This document shows, piece after piece, positions 1 to 7,853 of a DNA stretch of 17,350 nt (the stretch's first letter is position 1; each line of letters opens with the position of its first letter). A model generated the notes under the pieces. It saw only the letters and a list, made by a program, of their open reading frames with translations, was not told the origin of the DNA and ran no database searches. The translations under genes were made by a program, and so were the position numbers. Origin of the DNA: 4572-13 sp964594065. GTDB lineage: Bacteria > Planctomycetota > Phycisphaerae > Sedimentisphaerales > Anaerohalosphaeraceae. The stretch lies in the NCBI GenBank assembly GCA_964594065.1, contig CAZQKX010000071.1, forward strand, positions 1 to 17,350. Direction: 5' to 3'.

Positions 1-252
1 GACCAAAAACCAAGTTCCCATGCCGTATGGATCGATATCCGGATCCTGACAGGAAGCAGGATATGTTTCATCGCTATCATTGAGGTACATTTGGTAAATG
101 ATACTCCATTGCTTGAGGTGACTTTGACAGATTGTCTTTTTGGCGTACTCTTTTGCTTTTTTAAGCGAGGGTGCGATAATGGCCAGCAATAAAGCAATAA
201 TGGCAATGACCACCAATAACTCGATTAATGTAAATGCGTTCTTGTTCTTCAT
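1..252 (-). CDS. Type II pseudopilin-like protein (prepilin N-terminal domain), C-terminus outside window
   Basis: Reading the minus strand from an ATG at 252 gives 84 codons open to the left edge, so the gene is partial at its C-terminus. Residues 1-26 are a classic class III prepilin signal: a short basic leader (MKNKNA), then FTLIELLVVIAIIALLLAII with the Glu at +5 after the expected cleavage site. After it comes an amphipathic stretch with basic residues, and then a region containing DSDETYP. The family is processed by prepilin peptidase and forms type II secretion or pilus-like fibres; planctomycetes carry many such proteins, often of unknown role. A Shine-Dalgarno AGGAGT lies at 263-268, 10 nt before the ATG, which supports this start. 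It lies 191 bp downstream of the cytochrome gene on the same strand. The exact subfamily cannot be told from the fragment. Confidence 0.85.
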   Translation of the reverse strand, partial: MKNKNAFTLIELLVVIAIIALLLAIIAPSLKKAKEYAKKTICQSHLKQWSIIYQMYLNDSDETYPASCQDPDIDPYGMGTWFLV

Positions 253-443
253 GGAGTTATCTACTCCTGAAATTTGAATATAATCTGACATTTCCCAAAT
301 ACACGGTTTAAAACACGATTAATGTACTACATCATACAGAACAGAAAAACCGCCTTAAACAGCTTCCGCAGACCCTATACTATCAAATTTTCACTTGTTT
401 GCACGAATTTATCTGGGAAATACGGAATTTGTATTGTTTTCGG

Positions 444-2864
444 CTACTTGCCCCAGAGCCAGTAACTTGCGAAGATAGCAAAATCATCAAGATCCACATC
501 GAGATCATGATCCAGATCCGCCGGCACGGTTGTTGGAGTTAAGTCAATCTGGATCTGCTCCATCAGTTCCGGCGGACACTTACCATTATCATTCCATAGG
601 TCGTACATTATCTGACCATCTTGAGTGGTGGTGTTTTCATCCCGCAGGAATTCGATAAACTCCTTGCTGGTACTTTGATAATACAGTGTCACCAGAGCAG
701 AGGTCGCACCGATCGGCACCTCGTATTCCGTGTCATCCCAATATTGTCCGTCGTCATAGGAATAGTTGACAGGTGCTCCGCCGAAGTTGGCAAAAACGGT
801 ATTGGAAAATCCACGCGGCGGAATGCGATTGTCTTTGACAACGGTGCTGTTGAGAACAAAATGGAACGACTTGCCTACGGGAAGGCCCGTAATGCCGGAA
901 ACCGTTTCGTCGATCGCCGGTTCGATCTCATAGATCTTGGCTTCCTCATCATGTGAAAGAACGCCGGTATTGGGGTCGTAGGCGCCGGATTCGGCAATCA
1001 GGCTCATCGACGGATCGTAGAATTTTACATTCAACCAGATTCGCCGCCCTTCCGGATACCCGGTCGGCAGTTTATGGCCGGTGTCATTGGTGACAGTGAC
1101 CGTCAAGTGTTCACCTGACTGCGAAGCGGTCAGTACAGCAGCATTCTGCAGCATATATCTTGAGCGGTCGATGCCCGCATTCAATGCCGCTGCATTCACC
1201 TGGGCAGGATGCGTCTGCATCAATACCGTAGGCAGCCAGGTGCTGCCGCCGGTCATATCGTGCAGTGGCAGGTCTGTCCTGAGCGGGGGATTATAGTCCG
1301 GATGAGCCCCATACCCTGTCACATCCCGCATGTGACAGTCCTGACACGTCGAAACAAATACCTCATTGCCGCCGAACTGGGGAGCATAGACCCCGCTCGG
1401 TGTATTGTAATTGCTGTGCAGCCATTCACTGTACGTTCGTTCAACCGGTAACAGCGTATTGGGAGAAAAATCGGTCGCAGTTGTATTCAGCGCATTCGGC
1501 GTGTAACCGCCATTGCCGTCTTTTTCAAATGCCGGGTTACTGACATCATGGCAGGTCCCGCAAAGAGCCGCTTCACGATGGAATGGTGAAACGAGGATCG
1601 CGTGGCCGCTGGTCGCGTCCACGACGGGCCCGCGGCGAGCACCCGTCGGGTCGATCGTATACATTCCATTACCAAATTCAAACGTCGGGAACGACAGAGC
1701 CGCCAAAAGATCGAAATCCTCTGCAGGGCTGGCGCCGTCTTCATAGATCGGATCCATCAGACGATGGCAAAAATCACAGGACACACCGCTTTCATCGGTC
1801 GGCAGCATCGCACTTCCATCGGTAGGAACAGAGCGGCCCTGCAGCCAGCCGCGCGGCAGGTGGCATCGCAAACACAGGTCGCCCGAATCCGGGGCGTCCT
1901 GATTGGCAATCGCCATATTCGCAATAAATAATTGATCGATCGATGCCTGGGCCATCATGCTGCCTTCCCAGTTCGAGTACGGTTCGTTTGGATCACCATA
2001 ATTGCTGTGACAAACCGCGCAAGCCGTTGGCGGATTTAGAATCCCGGACTCAAACGGCTGGGTTCCGGGTTGATCGAAATCTCTCAGCGTTGTGGGCACA
2101 AGCCCGCCCGGCGGGGAAGCAATGGTAAAGACTGCATCGCTGTCATCGGAGCCGGTATTGAACGAATTGTCGGTCGCCTCGATACGTACAATCGCTACAG
2201 TCGAAGGACGATTTGCCGGAAACCAGGTGTAGCTCCCGCCGTTGGATAAACTATTCGCCACCAAACTGAAACTGGTACCGTTGTCAAGGGATAGGTATAT
2301 ATTGATTGACGCAACACCGCTGCCATCCGTGTCGGTGGCTGTCCATTGAACGGTCGTTGCAGTGTTGGCGGTCAGTGTTTCGCCGCCGTTGGGGGCGATG
2401 ACAGTGACCACTGGCGGAGTCGTATCAGACCCGGTACTGGGAACCAGATAATCCTGGATATCCGCCAGGTCCACATTCACAACACTTCCTACGTTGGCTG
2501 GCCTAAGACCGGGGAATGTCGGCGTGTTGCCATAAGTGATTGTGTCTGTAATCTCGACATCATTACTGAAACCGTCACTGTCGGAGTCAAGCGAGCCAAG
2601 AGCTAAAATCTCGCTCTCGCTCTGATTAGCAGTTCCTTCCACAGCAAGTCCGTAAGGATTGCGCGCACCGCCGCCGGCAAAATCAAAATGGCATACACCG
2701 CAGTGAGTGGCATGACTTGGAACCGAATCTAATACTGTATCCTCAGCGGATGGATACGCTGAGTAGAAATTTTTTCGGATTGGATTCCGAGCGTCAACGA
2801 TACCGACGAGACAGGAAATGAGTAAAATCGCACCTGCAATACAAGAAGAACGTTTGCACAACAT
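444..2864 (-). CDS. Secreted six-heme cytochrome c with Ig-like domain and dockerin-like C-terminal tail
   Basis: 806 aa. Residues 1-25 form a signal peptide, so the protein is exported. Six CxxCH heme-binding motifs are visible at residues 55-59, 282-286, 331-335, 363-367, 435-439 and 507-511. Between hemes 1 and 2 lie an Asp-rich calcium-binding-like segment (SLDSDSDGFSND, about 91-102) and a beta-rich Ig/fibronectin-like domain (about 150-250, starting PPVVTVIAPNGGETL). Residues 595-607 (TGHKLPTGYPEGR) resemble a stretch common in extracellular multiheme cytochromes. The C-terminus (about 782-803) has a DxDxD series followed by DFAIFASYW, as in dockerin-like tails of planctomycete exported proteins. 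A strong Shine-Dalgarno GGAGGG lies at 2873-2878, 8 nt from the ATG. The likely role is electron transfer outside the cytoplasm; donor and acceptor cannot be read from the sequence. Confidence 0.9.
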   Translation of the reverse strand: MLCKRSSCIAGAILLISCLVGIVDARNPIRKNFYSAYPSAEDTVLDSVPSHATHCGVCHFDFAGGGARNPYGLAVEGTANQSESEILALGSLDSDSDGFSNDVEITDTITYGNTPTFPGLRPANVGSVVNVDLADIQDYLVPSTGSDTTPPVVTVIAPNGGETLTANTATTVQWTATDTDGSGVASINIYLSLDNGTSFSLVANSLSNGGSYTWFPANRPSTVAIVRIEATDNSFNTGSDDSDAVFTIASPPGGLVPTTLRDFDQPGTQPFESGILNPPTACAVCHSNYGDPNEPYSNWEGSMMAQASIDQLFIANMAIANQDAPDSGDLCLRCHLPRGWLQGRSVPTDGSAMLPTDESGVSCDFCHRLMDPIYEDGASPAEDFDLLAALSFPTFEFGNGMYTIDPTGARRGPVVDATSGHAILVSPFHREAALCGTCHDVSNPAFEKDGNGGYTPNALNTTATDFSPNTLLPVERTYSEWLHSNYNTPSGVYAPQFGGNEVFVSTCQDCHMRDVTGYGAHPDYNPPLRTDLPLHDMTGGSTWLPTVLMQTHPAQVNAAALNAGIDRSRYMLQNAAVLTASQSGEHLTVTVTNDTGHKLPTGYPEGRRIWLNVKFYDPSMSLIAESGAYDPNTGVLSHDEEAKIYEIEPAIDETVSGITGLPVGKSFHFVLNSTVVKDNRIPPRGFSNTVFANFGGAPVNYSYDDGQYWDDTEYEVPIGATSALVTLYYQSTSKEFIEFLRDENTTTQDGQIMYDLWNDNGKCPPELMEQIQIDLTPTTVPADLDHDLDVDLDDFAIFASYWLWGK

Positions 2865-2904
2865 GGTTTGAACCCTCCGTAATTTTATCGATTAGACACA
2901 AAAC

Positions 2905-2932
2905 AGGATAACACAAAAAACCGGTTTTTCAA
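2905..2932 (-). promoter_or_regulatory. Possible sigma70-like promoter of the multiheme cytochrome gene
   Basis: On the minus strand, TTGAAA (2927-2932) and TATCCT (2905-2910) are 16 bp apart, about 40 bp upstream of the cytochrome start. The -35 matches consensus at 5 of 6 positions and the -10 at 4 of 6. It is a weak prediction from pattern only. Confidence 0.35.
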
Positions 2933-3041
2933 AGTGAAAAATGGTGTTTTCACCTGCTCCATACACCTACAACACCGCCGACGTATTAGGGGTATTTTCT
3001 AAGGGTCGTATAAATCACGACATCTCCTAAGCTTAAGCTGC

Positions 3042-3070
3042 TTGAAACGCCGATTGTTTCATTGTATGAT
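3042..3070 (+). promoter_or_regulatory. Sigma70-like promoter of the small membrane protein gene
   Basis: TTGAAA (3042-3047) and TATGAT (3065-3070) are separated by exactly 17 bp, each 5 of 6 to consensus. A start around 3077 would give a leader of roughly 38 nt that includes the Shine-Dalgarno AAGGAG ahead of the ATG at 3115. Confidence 0.6.
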
Positions 3071-3114
3071 AGGCTTGGCATACAAAAAAGTTGAGCCGGA
3101 AAGGAGTGTTTGCA

Positions 3115-3522
3115 ATGACAGATAATAATCCCAGTTCACAGAAGTTAGAGTTGATCTCGATCTTTCACTACGTTTTGGCGGCGTTTATCTTTATCAAGGG
3201 CGCGGGGGCATTGATCATGATGGGTATCGGTACGCTGTTAACGATCGGCATTTTGTCTGACCAACCGCATGATATGGAAGAGGGGCTGATCGTTATCGGG
3301 CTGATCTTCTTTGTGTTCCCAATGCTGGTGCTGCTTGTATCGTGGACGCTGGCAACCTTGGTACTGCTGGCAGGACGGCGCATCAGCAAACGCACCAATC
3401 TGGCGTATTGTCAAATCGTCGCGGGGCTGGAATGTCTGTGTGCACCGTTCGGAACCATCCTCGGCATCTTCAGCCTGATAAACCTGACAAAACCTGAAGT
3501 CAAGGAAACGTTTGAAACATAA
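3115..3522 (+). CDS. Small integral membrane protein, unknown function
   Basis: 135 aa from the ATG at 3115. I prefer this start to the in-frame TTG at 3091 because AAGGAG sits 8 nt before the ATG. Three hydrophobic regions are visible: about 14-47, 57-87 and 97-124. The last contains the conserved-looking stretch CAPFGTILGIFSLINLTKPEV, a pattern seen near the C-terminus of many small bacterial membrane proteins whose role is unknown. It is the only plus-strand gene between two minus-strand blocks and has its own near-consensus promoter, so it is probably monocistronic. No enzyme motif is visible. Confidence 0.75.
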   Translation: MTDNNPSSQKLELISIFHYVLAAFIFIKGAGALIMMGIGTLLTIGILSDQPHDMEEGLIVIGLIFFVFPMLVLLVSWTLATLVLLAGRRISKRTNLAYCQIVAGLECLCAPFGTILGIFSLINLTKPEVKETFET

Positions 3523-3582
3523 CGTTAGTCAATAGACAACGGTAGAAAAAAGACTTATGACGATAGCCGAATGACGAACGAA

Positions 3583-3616
3583 TGACAAAAGTACAAGCTT
3601 GTCACACTTTTTGTCA
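3583..3616. repeat. Inverted repeat with a nested palindrome
   Basis: Outer arms tgacaaaagt (3583-3592) and actttttgtca (3606-3616) pair with one extra T. The interval starts with the perfect 10-bp palindrome acaagcttgt (3593-3602). It could be a terminator-like hairpin or a protein-binding site; function unknown. Confidence 0.5.
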
Positions 3617-3721
3617 CACCGGGCCAAGCATTCGATGGTAAGACTGATCCATTTTACTTTCCAAACTCACTCAATTAACAATCTCTTCAGGGCTGATGTA
3701 CAAATGAGGCATTTCCAGTAG

Positions 3722-3790
3722 TGTCAACTTACTCATCTGAACCTGAAAACCGCTCTTAAAGACATAATGTCTCAGATGAACAAGTTGACA
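3722..3790. repeat. Long inverted repeat, 19-bp arms around a 31-bp loop
   Basis: The left arm (3722-3740) and right arm (3772-3790) are reverse complements at 17 of 19 positions, with the two mismatches adjacent in mid-arm. The 31-bp interval carries no clear motif. The element lies 91 bp beyond the stop of the minus-strand O-methyltransferase-like gene. It may be a bidirectional terminator, a structured 3' RNA end or a small mobile-element remnant; sequence alone does not decide. Confidence 0.6.
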
Positions 3791-3880
3791 TTACACGATA
3801 GACCAAAGTCTCGCTGCAACTCTTCCTTCGGCATTCCTGTCACTTTACGATGTCTTTGCCTTCAGTTTCGCAATCTGGAA

Positions 3881-4579
3881 TCAATTCTTCTTGAGGGTCA
3901 GGCTGACACCGCCTCGGACGATGGTTTCCAGATTTGGATTCGTTGTGATGGCTTCCATATACTTGGGATCGGCCATCCCCGGCGTAATGTTGTGAGCGAT
4001 AATCAGCCCGCCCGGTCGAACCAGCGGCAAAAGCTTATTGAGATAGTCAATGTAGCCGTCTTTGTCTGCGTCGAGAAAGATCATGTCAATGGGGTCTTTA
4101 AGCAATGTGACCTTTTCATGAGCATCTCCTTCCACAAGCATAATAAGATCCGCCATACCAGCTCGTTTGAAATTCGCACGAGCTGTGGCTGCACGCCCTG
4201 GATCGATTTCATAGGTTGTCAGTTTGCCACCAGTTTCCTGAAGTGCCATGCCCATCCAGATCGCCGAGTACCCCGTCGAGGTTCCGATTTCGATGACATT
4301 CTTTGCGTTCATTGATTCGATCAGAATGCGAAGCAGACGACCATCCTGCGGCGGAACATTCCGATAACTTTGATTGGCGCGAATGTCATCAAGAATGTCA
4401 AGTATCTTCTTTTCGTTGTTGTCTTTCGGAACGGCTGACTTTTCCAGTTGTCTATCCCCTTCTCCCGAAAGTCCTCTTCTGCCCCGCCTTCGATCCGGGC
4501 CGCTCAAAAGCAGGGTCCCTGAAATGGCCACGATTACTATGCTACCTACAATAAGAGTCCGTCGATTCATTATATTCAT
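3881..4579 (-). CDS. Membrane-anchored or exported O-methyltransferase-like protein (class I SAM fold)
   Basis: 232 aa. Residues 7-26 are one hydrophobic segment after a basic start, followed by an Arg-rich linker. This is a signal anchor or signal peptide, unusual for a SAM-dependent enzyme. The rest matches the catechol/caffeoyl-CoA O-methyltransferase family: motif I VIEIGTSTGYSA (95-106), acidic loop YEID (123-126), GDA (151-153), FLDADKDGY (168-176) and PGGLIIAHN (189-197). Where the family normally has Asp-Asn as metal ligands, this protein has His-Asn (196-197), so its metal site or activity may differ. AAGGAG at 4589-4594, 9 nt before the ATG, supports the start. It is the last gene of a probable three-gene operon, 30 bp after the preceding gene. 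Substrate unknown. Confidence 0.8.
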   Translation of the reverse strand: MNIMNRRTLIVGSIVIVAISGTLLLSGPDRRRGRRGLSGEGDRQLEKSAVPKDNNEKKILDILDDIRANQSYRNVPPQDGRLLRILIESMNAKNVIEIGTSTGYSAIWMGMALQETGGKLTTYEIDPGRAATARANFKRAGMADLIMLVEGDAHEKVTLLKDPIDMIFLDADKDGYIDYLNKLLPLVRPGGLIIAHNITPGMADPKYMEAITTNPNLETIVRGGVSLTLKKN

Positions 4580-4609
4580 GTTTTGTTTCTCCTTTTAACG
4601 CATGGATTT

Positions 4610-5098
4610 TCAGTCTGTGTATTCGCCCTCCGAGTCTTCAGGAGTATCCTCTACCAAGTCAAACTCATGCCAATACTGTATAAAGCTCACAATCGCCAGG
4701 ATAATGAGGAGCAATTCTGCGGCATAGATAAGATACAGGTGTATGAACCGACTGACATTGCCGTCATTAGGTGTCGAAGACCTAAACAGAACTGTAAGTT
4801 GTAAATAGCTGCACACGATGAGTATAAATAAACACCCGAAAGAAAGCGTTGAGACAACAGGATTTTGCTCCCTGCAAACAAGAATGATACTGAGGATAAT
4901 GAATACGGGAATCATAAAGACACCGACGATTTTAAGCCGGTCAAGAAACTCAGGGATCTCTGTTTTATAGTGATAGTATAAAAACATCAGAGCACACGTG
5001 ATGACCGCTGTTGTGACCAGGACAATAAGGCTTGTATACACCAGCCGCATGCCGCTTTTATGAGATGGTGCACTGTTTATATTGGGCTCATTCTTCAT
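4610..5098 (-). CDS. Four-helix integral membrane protein, unknown function
   Basis: 162 aa with four predicted membrane segments, about residues 18-42, 56-75, 81-105 and 118-142, and an acidic C-terminal tail (EDTPEDSEGEYTD). I recognise no family. Its ATG lies inside the end of the upstream gene (11-nt overlap) with no good Shine-Dalgarno site, so translation is probably coupled to that gene. The O-methyltransferase-like gene follows after 30 bp, making a likely operon. The hydrophobic pattern is clear; the function is not. Confidence 0.7.
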   Translation of the reverse strand: MKNEPNINSAPSHKSGMRLVYTSLIVLVTTAVITCALMFLYYHYKTEIPEFLDRLKIVGVFMIPVFIILSIILVCREQNPVVSTLSFGCLFILIVCSYLQLTVLFRSSTPNDGNVSRFIHLYLIYAAELLLIILAIVSFIQYWHEFDLVEDTPEDSEGEYTD

Positions 5099-5624
5099 TT
5101 AGCTTTTGCAAGAGAGCGTTTAGTTTTTCGGCGTATTTAGCTTTTAGCTTGCCGTCTTCGTAGATCCCTTCAAAACCTAATACGCTCTCGCATTCTTTGC
5201 GTATTTCCTCGAGACCGGGATCGCTGAAACTGCCGCTGATAAACAGCTTAACTGATTCTGCGGGTTTTCCGGCGTCGATCGTATCCTGCAGAGCCGCCTT
5301 GACCCGTCGGCGCAGGTCGGCATCGGCAGCCTGGTCCCGACAAAAATATTGCTCTTTGTAAAACGCCGCGGCAATCTTCCAGACACTGACAATGATCAAC
5401 ACCCAACAGGCGGCATTGGACAGCGGTCCTAAAAGCATAAACAATACAGCCAAATCGCCGGAGATTGTCAGACTTACGGAACTCAACGCGTTTAACACAA
5501 GTAAAACAATGATCAGTTTTTTGGCTGTTCGCACATCCCGATGAAAAATAATCGGGTCCCGCTTCAGATGCAGATACAGAACGGCAATGACCAGGATGAT
5601 TGTCAAGATTACACTTAAATCCAT
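5088..5624 (-). CDS. Membrane protein with cytoplasmic helical tail, unknown function
   Basis: 178 aa from the ATG at 5624. A strong Shine-Dalgarno AAAGGAGG lies about 7 nt upstream of it. The longer reading from a TTG at 5642 would place the start on top of that site, so I reject it. Hydrophobic segments lie at about 3-20, 35-55 and 57-88 (the last long enough for one or two passes). After them comes a charged, mostly helical region (about 95-178) ending AEKLNALLQKLNEE. No known family is recognised. It is the first gene of the minus-strand trio and overlaps the next gene by 11 nt. Confidence 0.7.
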   Translation of the reverse strand: MDLSVILTIILVIAVLYLHLKRDPIIFHRDVRTAKKLIIVLLVLNALSSVSLTISGDLAVLFMLLGPLSNAACWVLIIVSVWKIAAAFYKEQYFCRDQAADADLRRRVKAALQDTIDAGKPAESVKLFISGSFSDPGLEEIRKECESVLGFEGIYEDGKLKAKYAEKLNALLQKLNEE

Positions 5625-5655
5625 AATACTTCCTCCTTTCAAATATAATTCACAA

Positions 5656-5686
5656 ATTATATAGCTTTGGACGCCCTTGAAGACAA
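5656..5686 (-). promoter_or_regulatory. Possible promoter of the minus-strand membrane protein operon
   Basis: The minus strand has a perfect TATAAT at 5656-5661 with TTGTCT at 5681-5686. The spacing of 19 bp is longer than ideal. It is about 32 bp upstream of the 5624 start and lies back to back with the plus-strand promoter of the fused synthase. Confidence 0.4.
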
Positions 5687-5745
5687 TCCGTTACAGGTTG
5701 ATATACAATTATAAGTTTTTTATGCGAAAAGCAAGGGATTTTCGT

Positions 5746-5751
5746 TATAAT
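5746..5751 (+). promoter_or_regulatory. -10 box placed for a leaderless transcript of the fused synthase gene
   Basis: A perfect TATAAT ends 8 nt before the ATG at 5760, so transcription would start at or next to the start codon. No Shine-Dalgarno sequence exists between them. No convincing -35 box is seen at 16-18 bp. Confidence 0.45.
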
Positions 5752-5759
5752 CGGCGGCC

Positions 5760-7853
5760 ATGAGCGGGCGGTTAAAAAATATGGGCATCGGTCTGGTGTT
5801 TGCGGTGACGGTCTTTTTGGGCGCGTTTCTGCTGTTCCAGGTCCAGCCGTTGATCGGGCGATTTCTGGTACCGTGGTTTGGCGGCAGCCCGGAGGTCTGG
5901 ACGACGTGCATGCTGTTCTTCCAGGTGTTCCTGCTGGGCGGCTATGCGTACGCTCACGGCCTGTCACAAATGAAGAGCATCAAGGCTCAATGCGTCATAC
6001 ATCTGCTGCTGTTGGCGGCGGCGTTCGCTTTTTTGCCGATTTTACCGAGCGAAGTCTTCAAGCCGACCGGTGCCGATAATCCCATCTCCAGGATTTTGCT
6101 GATTTGTACGATGACGGTCGGCCTGCCGTATTTCCTGTTGAGTGCAACGTCGCCTTTGATACAACTCTGGTTTTCGAAAGTATTTCCAACACGCAACCCC
6201 TACAGGCTGTATGCGTTATCTAACGCCGGGTCATTGTTAGCACTGGCAAGCTTTCCGTTTGTGTTCGAACCGATGATGAGCCGCAATAAGATGGCATATT
6301 TGTGGTCCATCATCTTCGGGGTGTTTGCGATTCTGTTTATAGCGTCGATACGGCTGTACGGAAAACGTTCCACTGCCAATCCGATCGATACCGACAGCGA
6401 CACGCTAACAGAAGACACAAAGCCATCCTGGCTGATAACATTTCTATGGCTGGCGCTGCCGGCGGCGGCCTCGGTGGAACTATTGGCAGTCACCGCCAAG
6501 ATCACACAGGACATCGCGGTCATCCCGTTTTTGTGGGTGCTGCCGCTGAGTTTGTATCTCTTAAGCTTTATCATCTGCTTCGAGCATCCGCGATGGTACA
6601 AGCGGTGGCTGTTTGTGCCGCTGTTCATGCTCGGCATCGGCGGCATGAGCTATATGCTGCTGAAAGCACGAGACGAATACAGCATGATGGATGTCCGGCA
6701 TCAGATCGGGCTGTATGTCTTCATGCTGTTTAGCTGCTGTATGGTCTGTCACGGCGAGCTTTATCGACTGCGGCCGCAGCCCAAGCGATTGACCGCTTAT
6801 TACCTGACAATTTCCGCCGGCGGTGCAGCCGGAGGCGTGTTCGTGGTGCTCATCGCCCCGCTGATCTTTGACACCTATATTGAACTGCACCTGGGCATAT
6901 TGGCCAGCGTCATGTTCGTCTTATGTGCCGATCAGGCAACCGCGGCCAAACGCCATCGGCGTTCGTTTTTCTGGATCGCCGCCTTATGCGTTGTCGGCCT
7001 GCTCGGGATTCTGAGCATCGGCAAACGCAGTGACGAGACCAGCCGACCCATCGCCAACAGCCGGAACTTTTTTGGTGTGCTGACGATCTGGGAAGAGAAC
7101 TGGAACGACCCGGGCAATCATAGGGTGCTCATGCAGCACGGTACAACCTTTCATGGTCTGCAGTATATTGCGCCGGAACTAAAACGTATTCCAACAGCCT
7201 ACTACAGCCCGGACAGCGGCATCGGACTGATCATGCAGAACTGGCCTCAAACAACCAACCGGCGTGTCGGTATCATCGGGCTGGGCGTGGGGACGATCGC
7301 CATCTATGGCGACGAAACCGATACGATCAACTTTTATGAGATCAATCCCGAAGTCGATCGCCTGGCACGGGAGCATTTTATGTATCTGGACGACAGCGCC
7401 GCGACGGTTGAAGTGCTTCTCGGGGATGGGCGTCTGGTGATGGAAAATGAGCCGCCGCAAAATTATGATGTGCTGGTGCTGGACGCATTCAGCAGCGACG
7501 CGGTACCGGTACATCTGTTGACAACTGAGGCGATGGAGATCTATCTGAAACATTTGGCAGCCGATGGCGTGATGGCTTTTCATATTTCCACGGTGCATCT
7601 GGACCTGCAGTCGATCGTCTGGAAGCTGGCTGAGCATTTTAAACTTGAGACCGCATGGATCCAAAGCGCTGAAGACACTACACCCGGCGCACTGGCCTCG
7701 GACTGGATCCTGCTGGCTCGAAACGACAGCTTTCTGGGCACAGATGCAATTCAAGAAAATAACTCCCGCCCGCGCTTCGACCCGGACACAACCCCCCTGT
7801 GGACCGACGACCACATCAACCTGCTCAAGATCATCAAAAAATCACGGTTTTAA
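5760..7853 (+). CDS. Fused multi-pass membrane protein / spermidine synthase-like domain
   Basis: 697 aa. The N-terminal half (about 8-420) is strongly hydrophobic with many membrane segments and resembles proteins annotated as fused MFS/spermidine synthase. The C-terminal half carries the aminopropyltransferase/methyltransferase-fold signatures: NFFGVL (436-441), HGTTFHGLQ (460-468), YYSPDSGIG (481-489), GIIGLGVGTIA (504-514), YEINP (526-530), GDGR (555-558) and LDAFSSDAVPVHLLTTEA (574-591). It ends with WTDDHINLL. Known spermidine synthases transfer aminopropyl from decarboxylated SAM to putrescine. For membrane-fused members this activity is generally not demonstrated, so a role in polyamine synthesis is only a possibility. 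The ATG follows a TATAAT by 8 nt and lacks a ribosome-binding site. Its stop overlaps the stop of the convergent downstream gene by 3 nt. Confidence 0.85.
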   Translation: MSGRLKNMGIGLVFAVTVFLGAFLLFQVQPLIGRFLVPWFGGSPEVWTTCMLFFQVFLLGGYAYAHGLSQMKSIKAQCVIHLLLLAAAFAFLPILPSEVFKPTGADNPISRILLICTMTVGLPYFLLSATSPLIQLWFSKVFPTRNPYRLYALSNAGSLLALASFPFVFEPMMSRNKMAYLWSIIFGVFAILFIASIRLYGKRSTANPIDTDSDTLTEDTKPSWLITFLWLALPAAASVELLAVTAKITQDIAVIPFLWVLPLSLYLLSFIICFEHPRWYKRWLFVPLFMLGIGGMSYMLLKARDEYSMMDVRHQIGLYVFMLFSCCMVCHGELYRLRPQPKRLTAYYLTISAGGAAGGVFVVLIAPLIFDTYIELHLGILASVMFVLCADQATAAKRHRRSFFWIAALCVVGLLGILSIGKRSDETSRPIANSRNFFGVLTIWEENWNDPGNHRVLMQHGTTFHGLQYIAPELKRIPTAYYSPDSGIGLIMQNWPQTTNRRVGIIGLGVGTIAIYGDETDTINFYEINPEVDRLAREHFMYLDDSAATVEVLLGDGRLVMENEPPQNYDVLVLDAFSSDAVPVHLLTTEAMEIYLKHLAADGVMAFHISTVHLDLQSIVWKLAEHFKLETAWIQSAEDTTPGALASDWILLARNDSFLGTDAIQENNSRPRFDPDTTPLWTDDHINLLKIIKKSRF

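Larger units (their letters stand above)
3523..3880. other. Non-coding stretch between convergent genes, holding two inverted repeats
   Basis: The 358 bp between the stop of the small membrane protein and the stop of the O-methyltransferase-like gene hold no convincing reading frame. The only structure I see is two inverted repeats, listed separately (3583-3616 and 3722-3790). Neither is followed by a clear run of T, so they are not textbook intrinsic terminators, though read-through from both sides converges here. Confidence 0.6.

Noticed and set aside
331..359. Candidate promoter (TTTAAG, 17 bp, TATGAT) for the pseudopilin on the minus strand
   Set aside because: The -35 matches only 3 of 6 positions; too weak to list as a feature in AT-rich DNA.
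3767..4315. Plus-strand open frame of 182 codons starting in the right arm of the inverted repeat
   Set aside because: Most of it is antisense to the O-methyltransferase-like gene, and its peptide shows no domain; the start has no ribosome-binding site.
7179..7814. Minus-strand open frame of 211 codons inside the fused synthase gene
   Set aside because: It is antisense to the conserved synthase-like domain and has no recognisable protein features.
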